Assembly (NCBI RefSeq): GCF_001907195.1
Contig: NZ_LVWA01000010.1
Coordinates: forward strand, 371,085 to 435,084
DNA: 64,000 bases
From: Pontibacter flavimaris
Lineage (GTDB): Bacteria; Bacteroidota; Bacteroidia; Cytophagales; Hymenobacteraceae
Direction: 5' to 3'
Position 1 is the stretch's first letter. Every line of letters starts with the position of its first letter. The position numbers were made by a program, and so were the translations under genes. Shown here piece after piece: positions 1 to 8,307 of the stretch. The notes below the pieces were generated by a model, which saw nothing but the letters and a program-made list of their open reading frames with translations, ran no database searches and was not told the origin of the DNA.

Positions 1-1287
1 ATCGGGCAGGAGCTGTTTATTAACCATCGCCACAACTTTGCTAAGCAGCTCAAGCCCTCGTCCATCGCCATTTTCCACGCCAACGACATCATGCCTACCA
101 ATGCCGACGGCACCATGGCTTTCCGGCAGAACAGCGATCTGTTCTACCTGTCGGGCGTGGACCAGGAGGAAAGTATACTTTTGCTCTTCCCCGACAGCAA
201 GGACGAGCGCATGCAGGAGATCCTGTTCATCCGCGAGACCAACGACCACATCCTCACCTGGGAAGGATATAAATTAACCAAAGAACAGGCACGGGAGGTA
301 TCAGGCATCCAGACTATTTACTGGACGCACCAGTTCGAGCAGGTGCTGCACACGCTTATATTCGAGGCCGAGCACCTGTACCTGAACACCAACGAGCACC
401 TGCGCGCCGTGGTGGAGGTGGAGACCCGCGATGCCCGCTTCATCAGAAAAGTAAAGGAGCTCTTCCCGCTGCACAAGTATGAGCGCAGCGCTCCCATCAT
501 GCATCACCTCAGAGCCATTAAGTCAGGGCGGGAGGTGGAGCTGATACAGCAGGCCTGCAACATCACCGACAAGGCCTTTCGCAGGCTGCTGGGCTTTATT
601 AAGCCGGGCGTGATGGAGTATGAGATTGAGGCAGAGATCTTCCACGAGTTCCTGCGCAACCGCTCCAAGGGGCCTGCCTACGAGTCTATCATCGCCTCGG
701 GCATCAATGCCTGCATCCTGCACTACACCGATAACAGCCGTGAGTGTAAGGACGGCGACCTGGTGCTGATGGACTTCGGGGCCGAGTACGCCAACTACGC
801 CGCCGACCTGACGCGCACCGTGCCGGTGAACGGCAAGTTCACCAAGCGCCAGCGCGAAGTATACGAGGCCGTGCTGACGGTGATGAAAACCGCCACGCGC
901 ATGCTGGTGCCCGGCAACACCCTGGACCAGTACCATAAGTTTGTAGGCACCGTGATGGAGAACGAGTTGATAAAGCTCGGCCTGCTGAATGAGAGCGACG
1001 TGCTCCACCAGAACCCGGAGAAGCCGCTGTACAAGAAATACTTCATGCACGGCACCTCGCACCACCTGGGGCTGGATGTGCACGACGTGGGCAACAAGTT
1101 CCGCCCGTTCGAGAATGGCATGGTGTTCACCTGCGAGCCGGGCATCTACATCCGGGAGGAAGGAATAGGCATACGCCTGGAGAACGATATCCTCATCACG
1201 CACAACGGGGCCAAGGACCTAATGCAGCACATACCGGTGGAGGCTGATGATATTGAGCGGCTGATGCGGGAGGCGGCTCAGAATTAA
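1..1287 (+). CDS. pepP: Xaa-Pro aminopeptidase (aminopeptidase P), 5' end missing
   Basis: This metallopeptidase of the M24 family removes an N-terminal residue that precedes proline. The frame is already open at base 1 (it reads IGQELFINHR before the first in-window ATG at 91), so the true start lies upstream and the gene is cut by the window edge. An N-terminal aminopeptidase P domain with the typical NSDLFYLSGVDQ stretch is followed by the pita-bread catalytic domain. The dinuclear metal ligands expected for the family are visible: Asp in MDFGAEY (from 769), Asp in ADLTRTVP, His in HGTSHHLGLDVHD, Glu in CEPGIYI and Glu in RLENDILI. It stands alone. No terminator was seen directly after the stop. 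Confidence 0.93.
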   Translation: MGQELFINHRHNFAKQLKPSSIAIFHANDIMPTNADGTMAFRQNSDLFYLSGVDQEESILLLFPDSKDERMQEILFIRETNDHILTWEGYKLTKEQAREVSGIQTIYWTHQFEQVLHTLIFEAEHLYLNTNEHLRAVVEVETRDARFIRKVKELFPLHKYERSAPIMHHLRAIKSGREVELIQQACNITDKAFRRLLGFIKPGVMEYEIEAEIFHEFLRNRSKGPAYESIIASGINACILHYTDNSRECKDGDLVLMDFGAEYANYAADLTRTVPVNGKFTKRQREVYEAVLTVMKTATRMLVPGNTLDQYHKFVGTVMENELIKLGLLNESDVLHQNPEKPLYKKYFMHGTSHHLGLDVHDVGNKFRPFENGMVFTCEPGIYIREEGIGIRLENDILITHNGAKDLMQHIPVEADDIERLMREAAQN

Positions 1288-1659
1288 AGCATATGGATAG
1301 TTTAGGGGGAGAATAGCAGAGGCTGACAATCTTTTTTGCCGTCCTTACTCTAAAATATCAGCCCTTGAGTCAAAAAAAAATCAACAGTACAACCTTGCGT
1401 GCTGGTTTCAGTTTGAAGTATAGAAATGCGTACTGTCTGAACCACAATGCCGGAAACCAGTGCAATTTAGGTGGTGGTGTACAGTGGGTTATGTTCAACC
1501 CGAATGAATGAGAGCCTATGGGCGAACATTTACAGTTCCTGAAGAAGCATGTGAGACGGCTGCGCCAGCAAGGGGTAGTGGGCAGAAATTTTTTTGCGCA
1601 AAATAAACTCGTTTCGAAACATGCACGTATTGTCATATCAACATATACTTTGTAGAATC
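1288..1659. other. Intergenic stretch without a supported gene
   Basis: No recognisable gene is present. Two short open frames exist on the plus strand: one without an ATG that ends near 1509, and one from ATG 1518 to 1655 (45 codons). Neither resembles a known family, and the second runs into the leader of the OmpA gene. A 9-base A run sits near 1372. A TATACTTTG word at 1644-1652 lies just before the next start but has one extra base compared with the TAnnTTTG promoter element. Confidence 0.4.
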
Positions 1660-3138
1660 ATGCAAACACATTTATCAACAATTAAGAAGCTCGCTTTCGC
1701 ACTCGTGTTCCTGCTTGTGGCAGGCCCGGAAGTATTTGCGCAAAGCTCCGATCAAAGGACAAACCTGCAAATATACGGAAGCGCCCTGCAGTATAAAGGC
1801 GACATCACAGGCGATGATAAATTTGGAGATCTGGAGTGGGGCGGTGGCCTCTCCCTGAACCGTTACATCAGCCCTTCCTTTGATGCAGGTCTGCACCTGA
1901 CCTACGGCAGCACAGAAGACAAAGGCAAAGGCCTGTACGAAGGTGGCAAGTTTGATGCCCAGATGGGTACCGTTATGCTGGGCCTGCGCCTTAAGATGTA
2001 TGGCACCATCCTGAAAGAAGATGCCTTTATCGGCCCTTACCTGCAGGTTGCGGGTGGTGGCGCCTGGGCCAAGACCGATGCCACTGCTCCGGCGGGCGGT
2101 CCTGCCGTTCATAACGACGATAAGTTCTTCACCATGGCAGGCAGAGCCGGCGCGGGTATCCGCTTCCGTTTCTCTGATGCCGTTAGCGCCTTTGTGGAAA
2201 CCAACTACATGCTCATCGGCCAGGATAAGATCGATGGCTACGACACCGGCGACAACGACCAGTTCCTGATGCACAACGTGGGCCTTGGCTTTAACCTTGG
2301 CAAGGCGAAAGACACGGACGGCGATGGTGTGCCGGACAGACGCGACGACTGCCCTGACACCCCAACTGGCGTGCAGGTAGATAAGAACGGTTGCCCTGTT
2401 GACACAGACGGTGACGGTGTGGCAGATTACCAGGATGAGTGCCCAAGCGAGGCTGGCGTGGCTAACCTGAATGGTTGCCCTGACCGCGACGGTGACGGCA
2501 TTGCAGACAAAGATGACCAGTGCCCTGATGAGGCCGGTACTGCCGCTACCAACGGATGCCCTGACTCTGACAACGACGGTGTAGCCGATGCACAGGATAA
2601 GTGCCCTGATACTCCTTCTGGCGTGCAGGTTGGCCCGGATGGTTGCCCTGTAGACTCAGATGGTGACGGTGTTCCGGATAACGAGGATGCTTGCCCTAAC
2701 TCAGCAGGTACTGCTGAAACCAAAGGCTGCCCTGAGCTGGATGAGGCTACCAAGAAACTGATCGAGGAGAAAGTACGCTTCGAGTTCGACAGAGCCCGCG
2801 TACAGGATAGCTACAAGCAACTGCTGGATAGCATCACCGTGGCCCTGCAGAAATACCCGGATCACGTGCTGCTGATCAAAGGCCACGCCGACTTCATCGG
2901 TTCTGAGGAGTACAACCAGGCGCTGTCTGAGCGCAGAGCCGAGGCTGTGAAGGAATACCTGGTGCAGCAAGGCGTGCAGAACCCGGATCGACTGGTAACC
3001 AAAGGCTACGGCGAAACGCAGCCACTCGTAAAAGTGAACGAGCGTCTGTCTAAGCGCAGAACGGAGAAGGAGCGTGCCAGAAACAGAAGGGTAGGCTTCG
3101 AGATGAATACGCCGGACATGCAGTTAGACCTGGATTAA
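1660..3138 (+). CDS. OmpA-family outer membrane protein with thrombospondin type 3 repeats
   Basis: This is a predicted outer membrane protein that anchors the envelope to peptidoglycan. The ATG at 1660 is chosen over an upstream TTG at 1594 because it directly starts a clean signal peptide (MQTHLSTIKKLAFALVF, cleavage near VFAQ). A barrel-like domain of about 200 residues follows. Next come five calcium-binding-type TSP3 repeats of the form D-x-DGDGV-x-D-x-x-D-x-CP (2320-2740). The C-terminal OmpA domain (about 2760-3120) shows the FEFDRARV and KGHADFIGSEEYN segments and the NRRVGFE end. Length is 492 residues. It is monocistronic, with a strong terminator right after it. Confidence 0.93.
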   Translation: MQTHLSTIKKLAFALVFLLVAGPEVFAQSSDQRTNLQIYGSALQYKGDITGDDKFGDLEWGGGLSLNRYISPSFDAGLHLTYGSTEDKGKGLYEGGKFDAQMGTVMLGLRLKMYGTILKEDAFIGPYLQVAGGGAWAKTDATAPAGGPAVHNDDKFFTMAGRAGAGIRFRFSDAVSAFVETNYMLIGQDKIDGYDTGDNDQFLMHNVGLGFNLGKAKDTDGDGVPDRRDDCPDTPTGVQVDKNGCPVDTDGDGVADYQDECPSEAGVANLNGCPDRDGDGIADKDDQCPDEAGTAATNGCPDSDNDGVADAQDKCPDTPSGVQVGPDGCPVDSDGDGVPDNEDACPNSAGTAETKGCPELDEATKKLIEEKVRFEFDRARVQDSYKQLLDSITVALQKYPDHVLLIKGHADFIGSEEYNQALSERRAEAVKEYLVQQGVQNPDRLVTKGYGETQPLVKVNERLSKRRTEKERARNRRVGFEMNTPDMQLDLD

Positions 3139-3159
3139 TCATCTGATAAATAGTAACAA

Positions 3160-3195
3160 AAGCGCCGCAGACGAAAGCCTGCGGCGCTTTTTTGT
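3160..3195 (+). terminator. Rho-independent terminator of the OmpA gene
   Basis: A perfect 10-bp stem (AGCGCCGCAG at 3161-3170 with CTGCGGCGCT at 3179-3188) has an 8-base loop and is followed by a T run. It lies 22 bases after the OmpA stop codon. Confidence 0.93.
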
Positions 3196-3285
3196 TTTTA
3201 TACCTATAAACCTAGGATCATCCCACCCCAACCTTCCCTTTTATCGAGGGCTGCTACCCCCAGAACAGCGGAGGGAGCTATACAT

Positions 3286-3361
3286 TTTTGTCATCTCGAA
3301 TGAAATGAGAGATCTATCTGGAATTTTAAAGAGATCTCTCCCAAAGGTCGAGATGACAAAA
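3286..3361. repeat. 76-bp palindromic element (nested inverted repeat), copy 1
   Basis: The ends TTTTGTCATCTCGA (3286-3299) and TCGAGATGACAAAA (3348-3361) are perfect 14-base inverted repeats. A second pair, GAGAGATCT (3307-3315) and AGATCTCTC (3332-3340), is nested inside. A diverged second copy lies at 47505-47574. No coding capacity is seen, so this looks like a small non-autonomous element or REP-type palindrome. Confidence 0.8.
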
Positions 3362-3412
3362 GCCGTAGCTATCGAATCTGAACCCAGTCTTTCCGTCGAG
3401 TGCCTTGTAGAT

Positions 3413-3545
3413 TTACGGTTTCGCTTTAGCGAAATTGCGGAGACCGTAAGGTCAAGCAAAGGAAATGTACACAGCGCGAAACCAAAGGACGAGCCCTCTC
3501 GGGCTTGAGAGCACCAAAGTATGATGTGAAACTTTAGGCTTGTAA
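3413..3545. repeat. Dispersed intergenic repeat, short inverted copy (A)
   Basis: Bases 3472-3545 match, in reverse orientation, the core of longer repeats at 19290-19530 and 47158-47390. The shared block includes the CGAGCCCTCTCGGGCTTGAG palindrome and the CACCAAAGTATGAT stretch. Next to it is a nested hairpin (TTACGGT 3413-3419 with ACCGTAA 3443-3449, enclosing TTTCGCT/AGCGAAA). The open frames crossing this region are unlikely to be genes because they merely translate the repeat. Confidence 0.65.
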
Positions 3546-3617
3546 GGCTGGAGGATGAAAAGTAGCTAGTAAAGATAGCTTTGTTCAAGTGGAAGGAAGC
3601 AACAGCTATGGAAGACA

Positions 3618-3902
3618 CAAGCGGACGCTTGCGCTAGGAAAGTATAAAGTATGAATCAGCAAGTATAACAGTATGGCTTACGCGGACTTGGAAGTCCGCA
3701 GCAGGCAAAGTTCTGGACAAGGATGTCCGGAACAGCAAGTATAAAAAGTATAGCCAAAGTATAAAAAGGCACAAGCAGACGCCCCGAAATGCTCCGGGAC
3801 ATTCAGCTTGCGCCAGCAGAAGTATGGCAAAGTATAAATCGGCAAGTATAAAAATATGCCCAAAGTAACCCGACACCATAGTACGCACGAGTTGCAAACT
3901 CG
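3618..3902. repeat. Cluster of REP-like hairpins
   Basis: At least four short hairpins lie in a row, separated by AAGTATA-rich spacers: CAAGCG/CGCTTG (3618-3631), GCGGACTT/AAGTCCGC (3682-3699), GGACA/TGTCC (3715-3728) and CGAGTT/AACTCG (3888-3902). A longer one pairs GGCACAAGC (3768-3776) with GCTTGCGCC (3806-3814). Stem sequences differ but each is self-complementary. Similar hairpins recur at 10.9, 19.1, 47.0 and 52.8-53.6 kb, the last around a RAYT transposase gene. No gene is supported between 3139 and 4020. Confidence 0.7.
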
Positions 3903-3954
3903 CGCCAGCGGGAGAAAGGCTTATACTTCTGATTTAGCTATGGAGTAAAAGTAT

Positions 3955-3985
3955 AAACCCCGCCCCTGTAGCAGGAGCGGGGTTT
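3955..3985 (-). terminator. Terminator downstream of pyrB
   Basis: A 14-bp stem with one mismatch (AAACCCCGCCCCTG at 3955-3968 with CAGGAGCGGGGTTT at 3972-3985) encloses a TAG loop. It lies about 35 bases beyond the pyrB stop in the direction of pyrB transcription. Confidence 0.7.
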
Positions 3986-4020
3986 ATACTTTATACTTCT
4001 ATACAGGTTTATACTTTATA

Positions 4021-4944
4021 TCAACCTCTCTGGGCCAGCAGGTATAACACGGCCATGCGTATGGCTACGCCGTTTTCCACCTGGTTAAGGATAATGGAGT
4101 GGTGCGAGTCGGCGGCATCGGAGCTGAGTTCTACGCCGCGGTTTATCGGGCCCGGGTGCATCAGTACGATTTCTTTGTTCAGGCTGTCTAGCATTTTCTT
4201 GTCGATGCCATAGTATAACGTATACTCGCGCAGCGAGGGGAAATACTTCATCTGCTGGCGCTCCAGCTGTATGCGCAGCACGTTGGCCACGTCGCACCAT
4301 TCCAGCGCCTTGCGCACGTCGGTCTCCACCTTCACACCCAGCTGCTGGATATACTTTGGCAGCAGCGTGATCGGGCCGCACACCATCACCTCAGCACCCT
4401 GCTTCTGCAGCGCGAAGATATTAGAAAGCGCTACCCGCGAGTGCAGGATATCCCCGATGATCACCACCCTTTTGCCGGCCACCTCGCCCAGTCGCTCTCT
4501 TATGGAGAAGGAGTCAAGGAGGGCCTGCGTCGGGTGCTCGTGGGTGCCGTCGCCGGCGTTTACGATGTTGGCCGGGATGTGCTTGCTCAGGAAGTGGGGG
4601 GCACCGGGGCTGGAGTGGCGCATCACGATCATGTCCACCTTCATGGCCAGGATGTTGTTGACCGTGTCGAGCAGGGTTTCGCCTTTTTTAACGGAACTGC
4701 CGCTGCTGCTGAAGTTGATGGTGTCGGCAGAGAGGCGCTTTTCGGCCAGCTCAAAGGAGAGGCGGGTGCGCGTGGAGTTCTCGAAGAATACGTTGGCGAT
4801 GGTGATGTCGCGCAGCGAAGGCACTTTCTTTATCGGCCTGTTCAGTACATCTTTGAAATTATCGGCAGTCTCAAAAATGAGCTGGATGTCTTGGGGGGTG
4901 ATGTCTTTGATACCTAACAGGTGCCGGACGCTGAGCTCTTGCAT
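4021..4944 (-). CDS. pyrB: Aspartate carbamoyltransferase, catalytic chain
   Basis: It catalyses the committed step of pyrimidine synthesis, carbamoyl phosphate plus L-aspartate to N-carbamoyl-L-aspartate, in the cytoplasm. The 307-residue length is normal for the catalytic subunit. The carbamoyl-phosphate signature FFENSTRTRLSFELA is intact, as are GDGTHEHPTQALLD and the aspartate-loop motif HPGPINRGVEL near the C terminus. No pyrI regulatory subunit is seen nearby. It lies 13 bases downstream of pyrR on the same strand, so the two form a pyrR-pyrB operon, the usual arrangement for PyrR-controlled pathways. Confidence 0.97.
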   Translation of the reverse strand: MQELSVRHLLGIKDITPQDIQLIFETADNFKDVLNRPIKKVPSLRDITIANVFFENSTRTRLSFELAEKRLSADTINFSSSGSSVKKGETLLDTVNNILAMKVDMIVMRHSSPGAPHFLSKHIPANIVNAGDGTHEHPTQALLDSFSIRERLGEVAGKRVVIIGDILHSRVALSNIFALQKQGAEVMVCGPITLLPKYIQQLGVKVETDVRKALEWCDVANVLRIQLERQQMKYFPSLREYTLYYGIDKKMLDSLNKEIVLMHPGPINRGVELSSDAADSHHSIILNQVENGVAIRMAVLYLLAQRG

Positions 4945-4957
4945 GTATGAGTAAAGT

Positions 4958-5506
4958 TTATTCGTCGGTTTTGGTAATTAGCCAGATGGCGTCTTCCTCG
5001 GCCTGCTCGCCTTTCCACTCCACCAGCACCCGCTGGCTCAGCAGCGAATTTACCTTGCGGCCCACATAAGTAGGCTGGATGGGCAGGTGGCGCGTGTAGA
5101 GGCGGTCTACCAGCACCAGCAGCTCCACGCTGGCCGGGCGTCCATAGGCAATCATGGCATCCAGGGCGGCGCGCACCGAACGGCCTGTATACAGCACGTC
5201 ATCCACCAGAATCACGTTTTTGCCCTCCACCAGAAAATCGATCTTGGTGGCGTTGGCCGTGATGGGTGTGTCGCGGCGGCGGAAGTCGTCGCGGTGGAAG
5301 GTGGTGTCGAGGAGGCCGGTGGGCACCTGCTTGCCCAGTATACTGGCCAGGGTGCGTTGGATGCGCTGCGCCACATACTTGCCGCGCGGCTGCAGGCCCA
5401 GAATCACAGAATCAGAAAAGTCGCCATGGCTCTCGATGAGCTGGTGGCACAGGCGCATCACCATGATGTCGAGCAGTTGGTGGTTTACGATGAGTCTCTT
5501 CTGCAT
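4958..5506 (-). CDS. pyrR: Bifunctional pyr operon regulator / uracil phosphoribosyltransferase
   Basis: PyrR belongs to the type I phosphoribosyltransferase fold. In characterised Gram-positive systems it binds pyr mRNA in response to UMP, and it has weak uracil phosphoribosyltransferase activity. The PRPP-binding motif VILVDDVLYTGRSVRAA is intact. The ATG at 5506 (MQKRLIVNHQLLDI) is preferred over the ATG at 5527 because an exact TATATTTG -7 element lies at 5525-5532, which would make the upstream ATG untranscribed. I see no PyrR-binding attenuator hairpin in the short leader or the 13-base gap to pyrB, so an attenuation role here is not shown by sequence. Confidence 0.93.
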   Translation of the reverse strand: MQKRLIVNHQLLDIMVMRLCHQLIESHGDFSDSVILGLQPRGKYVAQRIQRTLASILGKQVPTGLLDTTFHRDDFRRRDTPITANATKIDFLVEGKNVILVDDVLYTGRSVRAALDAMIAYGRPASVELLVLVDRLYTRHLPIQPTYVGRKVNSLLSQRVLVEWKGEQAEEDAIWLITKTDE

Positions 5507-5524
5507 AGCCGGGATAATTGAATG

Positions 5525-5532
5525 CAAATATA
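5525..5532 (-). promoter_or_regulatory. Bacteroidota -7 element for pyrR-pyrB
   Basis: Read on the minus strand, this is TATATTTG, an exact match to the Bacteroidota consensus TAnnTTTG, about 19 bases upstream of the chosen pyrR start. No TTG -33 element is seen at the right spacing. Confidence 0.55.
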
Positions 5533-5544
5533 GAAAGGATTGGG

Positions 5545-5612
5545 GGAGATAGAAAGTTAGAAGGTTAGAAGGTTAAAAAGTTAGAAAGTTTGGGAGTTAG
5601 AGAGTTGGGGAG
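5545..5612. repeat. Low-complexity GTTAGAAAGTTAG tract
   Basis: Tandem imperfect copies of a GTTAGAAA-like octamer fill the gap between pyrR and the next gene. The same kind of tract appears at 7640-7690 and, in the opposite sense, at 33645-33685. It is non-coding. Confidence 0.6.
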
Positions 5613-7112
5613 TTAAAACGTGATCTTGGTGATGGAGAATGCCTGCCGGGTGCCTTTCCCCTTGGTTTTGATATGCTGAAACCCAAAGGCCGCCATGCTG
5701 TTGCCGTACCACCGGATCAGGCCGGGGTATTCGTTGGTCTGTATCTTCTCGTTCTCTTCGTAGGGCAGCAGCTCCAGCTCCGTTTTCTCATCGTTATAGC
5801 GGTTGTCGTTCATGATCTGGTACACGATCCTGGTATTCTCGGGATAAGCCATCACCACGCGCCCGTCGGTTAGGGGCTGCACCTCCACCGCATGCCGCAG
5901 GTAATACGTGGTGATGCCCGTTAAAGGCATGGCGTTGTCCCAAAGCAGCTGGCCGCTCTTATCGAAGCCCAGGGCCACGGCGTGGCTGCGCTTAAACCCA
6001 TCCGCCAACTTGTAGGGCCTGAGGCCACTTGGAGTCATGCTCAGGACGCTGCTGCGCTCGTTGCTGTGCTGCGGGAAGTATGCCTCTGCGGCCAGTATGT
6101 AGCCATAGGGTGTCTCGATGAGGTCGTGGAGGAGCAGGCGGTAGTTCAGGCCAGAGCCGCGGCCGGACCTCAGGCGCTGCTCCTGGCGGCGGCGCGCGCG
6201 CTCCTCGCGGCGGGGCTTCATGTACTTGAGGAAGTTGTTGAGTTCAAGGATGCTGTAGAAATTACCCTCCACCACCTGCGAGGCCATCAGCGTGGCAAAA
6301 AAGCCCTGGGAGTAGCGCAGGTCGCGGGTGCCGTAGGTGCCGATGAGCAGTTTTTGGGTCGTGTCGCCGGGCGTTACCTCGGCATTCAGCAGGCTCTTGT
6401 CCTCCTTCTGAAGTATAAAATAGTTCTTGAGCAGCTTCCCGGTGGCATCGAAACTCTTTACCTGCAGCCTCGAAATGCGGCCGTTCGACTCGGAGATCAC
6501 CACGTCCAGCCGGTCCTGCTCATGGTCAGAGAGCATGTCCGTGAACGAGGACTCCTCGCCATAGAGCGAGGGCAGCGGGGTTATCTCCCCGGATTCAGGG
6601 TTCAGGTGCAGCAGGAGCGACTTGCCGTCTTTGCGGTTGCGCCCGATGAGGAAGAAGTTGCCCTGCAGCACCCGGTACTCATAGATCTCCTCCAATTGCT
6701 CAATCTCGAACTTCTTATGCCAGGTCTCACCGGTTTCATGGCTCAGGCGCACAAAGGTATAATCGCGCAGGTTATCCCCGCCATACACCAGGAACGTGTG
6801 CGGGCCAAAAGTATAGGAGCGGATGTAGTCGTTGTCGGGAGCGAGGGCGGCGGTGTCGGTCCATACTTCCTGCAGCTGGCTGTTATACTTGGTGAAGTGG
6901 AAGGTAGCCTCGGTCTCCCAGAGGTTGCTGGTCTTGTGGTACACCAGCAGGCTGCTGTCGGGCAGGGCGATCACCTCTATGTCCACGTCCTCGGCTTTGA
7001 GCGGCAGCTCCAGGCGCACGGGCTGCGTGGGCGCCTCCTGGGCCAGCAGCGGCACAAGTATACACGCGAACAGCAGGGCGAGCAGGTGGCGAATGTATGG
7101 CATAGCGTACAC
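5613..7112 (-). CDS. Exported protein of unknown function
   Basis: The 499-residue product begins with a signal peptide (MPYIRHLLALLFACILVPLL, cleavage near LLAQEAP). The ATG at 7103, three codons in, is an equally good start. After the signal the protein is soluble, rich in aromatic and charged residues, with many short beta-strand-like segments (for example SYTFGPHTFLVYGG and YRVLQGNFFLIGRN). These suggest a beta-rich, possibly propeller-like fold, but I recognise no named family. An Arg/Glu-rich stretch, KPRREERARRRQEQRLRSGR, lies mid-protein. It is followed on the minus strand by the AT-rich spacer before pyrR and is probably its own transcription unit. Confidence 0.8.
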   Translation of the reverse strand: MYAMPYIRHLLALLFACILVPLLAQEAPTQPVRLELPLKAEDVDIEVIALPDSSLLVYHKTSNLWETEATFHFTKYNSQLQEVWTDTAALAPDNDYIRSYTFGPHTFLVYGGDNLRDYTFVRLSHETGETWHKKFEIEQLEEIYEYRVLQGNFFLIGRNRKDGKSLLLHLNPESGEITPLPSLYGEESSFTDMLSDHEQDRLDVVISESNGRISRLQVKSFDATGKLLKNYFILQKEDKSLLNAEVTPGDTTQKLLIGTYGTRDLRYSQGFFATLMASQVVEGNFYSILELNNFLKYMKPRREERARRRQEQRLRSGRGSGLNYRLLLHDLIETPYGYILAAEAYFPQHSNERSSVLSMTPSGLRPYKLADGFKRSHAVALGFDKSGQLLWDNAMPLTGITTYYLRHAVEVQPLTDGRVVMAYPENTRIVYQIMNDNRYNDEKTELELLPYEENEKIQTNEYPGLIRWYGNSMAAFGFQHIKTKGKGTRQAFSITKITF

Positions 7113-7147
7113 GGAGTTGATGCTATCCGGTGAGGGAATAGTATAAA

Positions 7148-7187
7148 AATAGCAGCTATTTCCATTTTACTGCAAATAGCTGCTATT
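7148..7187 (-). terminator. Terminator of the EVE-domain gene
   Basis: A perfect 14-bp stem (AATAGCAGCTATTT at 7148-7161 with AAATAGCTGCTATT at 7174-7187) has a 12-base loop and is followed on the minus strand by a T run. It lies 30 bases beyond the stop of the 7217-7627 gene. Confidence 0.8.
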
Positions 7188-7216
7188 CGTTGTTCTATGC
7201 CTTGATTTTGCGGGGT

Positions 7217-7627
7217 TTAGTTGCCCAGTGCCAGCAGCACATCGAACTCCTCGGCCTTTAGCGGCATCACCGAGAGGCGCGACTGGCGCAGCAGCGCGAT
7301 GTCCTTCAGGCGCTCGTCTTTCTTTATCTGCTCCAGCGTTACGGGGTCTTTAAAGTCGCGGAAAGGCACCAGGTCCACCACCACCCACTGGCCTTTATCG
7401 TCTTTGGCGGTTGGGTCAGGATAAGCGGCTTTATCCACTTTGGCAATGCCCACAATAGCTTTTACGGATACGCTGTGGTAGAACAGCACCAGGTCGCCGG
7501 GCTGCATTTGCTGCATGTTGTTGCGGGCCTGGTAGTTGCGCACGCCGTCCCACATGGTGCGGCCTTCCTGCACAAGCTTTGCCCAGGAGTATGTCTCAGG
7601 TTCTGATTTTACTAACCAGTGTTGCAT
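7217..7627 (-). CDS. EVE domain-containing protein
   Basis: The 136-residue protein is essentially one EVE domain, a PUA-like fold shared with human thymocyte nuclear protein 1 and related to modified-nucleotide readers of the YTH superfamily. Typical segments are HWLVKSEPETYSW at the start, GVRNYQARNNMQ and PGDLVLFYHS. In the family, a pocket formed by these elements binds modified bases. The substrate of this small stand-alone bacterial type is not established. It is not linked to a restriction gene here, so a defence role is not indicated. A low-complexity GTTAGAAAG tract lies just upstream. Confidence 0.9.
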   Translation of the reverse strand: MQHWLVKSEPETYSWAKLVQEGRTMWDGVRNYQARNNMQQMQPGDLVLFYHSVSVKAIVGIAKVDKAAYPDPTAKDDKGQWVVVDLVPFRDFKDPVTLEQIKKDERLKDIALLRQSRLSVMPLKAEEFDVLLALGN

Positions 7628-7639
7628 TGGTGTAAGGGT

Positions 7640-7690
7640 GAAAAGAGTTAGAAAGTTAGAGAGTTAGAAAGTTTGGGAGTTAAAGAGTTT
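7640..7690. repeat. Low-complexity GTTAGAAAGTTAGAG tract
   Basis: Imperfect tandem repeats of an AGTTAGAG/AAGTTTGG-like unit lie upstream of the EVE gene. They resemble the tract at 5545-5612. Confidence 0.55.
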
Positions 7691-7764
7691 GGGGTGTTGA
7701 GTCCTCTGGTACTACTAAAGGACATTTCGAACGATTTCATCTTTGGCCAGAAGTATGGGTGGCG

Positions 7765-8175
7765 TTAGTTCTTTTTGATGGTGATTTTTCGCTTCCGGCG
7801 CTGGTAGCGGATCAGGTCGTCGGCGAGCAGGGCCAGCAGCACCCCGCTGATCATGCCTCCCCAGAAAGAGTCCAGCACGTCGGCAAGTATAAGTATAAAC
7901 ACAAGCACCTGCAGGCCGGCTTTCAGCTGGAGCTTGCGCTCAAGACCCAGGTCGGCGTAGGCCTTCAGGAGCCTGGCAACGCTGGGGCTGCGTCCCGCCG
8001 AGTGCCTGAAAAACCGCTGCACCTCCATCTCGAACTGCACCAGCAGCAGGCCTAGCACCACCCCCCCGAAAAAACTGATGAAAAGATCGGCTACCGCGAG
8101 CACCATGAACAGCAGCAACAGCAGCATGGCTGTCCTGGTCCGGGTCGATCTCGATAGCTTCTCGTAGTTGAGCAT
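7765..8175 (-). CDS. Small membrane protein with duplicated hydrophobic unit
   Basis: The 136-residue protein has two hydrophobic blocks with the same pattern: LFMVLAVADLFISFFGGVVLG at about residues 22-42, and LVFILILADVLDSFWGGMIS after residue 90. Each has an AD followed by G-G and a hydrophobic tail. This internal duplication is shared with the 63-residue product of the neighbouring gene (8308-8499). A basic C-terminal tail (RYQRRKRKITIKKN) probably lies in the cytoplasm. The N-terminal SRSTRTRTAMLLLL parallels SNTARRGISLLLQ in the neighbour. I do not recognise the family. Confidence 0.75.
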   Translation of the reverse strand: MLNYEKLSRSTRTRTAMLLLLLFMVLAVADLFISFFGGVVLGLLLVQFEMEVQRFFRHSAGRSPSVARLLKAYADLGLERKLQLKAGLQVLVFILILADVLDSFWGGMISGVLLALLADDLIRYQRRKRKITIKKN

Positions 8176-8199
8176 GGGCTTTTTCGTTACGGTGTTCTT

Positions 8200-8307
8200 T
8201 TAAAAGTATGCAGTTACCAGAAGCACCAGGGCAACAAAAGCTGCGATTAGAAATAAGGGCAGGGTTTTCTTCAGTCCTTTCTCTATGGCTAAAAGTATAC
8301 TTGCGGC
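8200..8307 (-). other. In-frame 35-codon open reading frame directly after a stop codon
   Basis: The frame of the 8308-8499 gene stays open for 35 codons beyond its TAA stop and encodes a plausible transmembrane segment (KKTLPLFLIAAFVALVLLVT). It has no ATG, GTG or TTG. The most start-like position reads ATA GAG AAA GGA CTG AAG AAA at 8286 downward. This could be the rest of a gene split by a stop, a small membrane peptide that lost its ATG, or chance. Confidence 0.35.

Noticed and set aside
1644..1652. TATACTTTG as promoter of the OmpA gene
   Set aside because: It has three bases rather than two between TA and TTTG, and the same word is common everywhere because TATACTT is hyperabundant.
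3241..3900. Small open frames (3305-3508, 3634-3897 and others) in the repeat gap
   Set aside because: They translate repeat and hairpin sequence and do not look like conserved proteins.
5982..7133. Long open frame on the plus strand, antisense to the exported protein gene
   Set aside because: It is an antisense shadow of 5613-7112: the frame is kept open by the GC-rich codon pattern, its translation has no recognisable motif and it begins inside the opposite gene.
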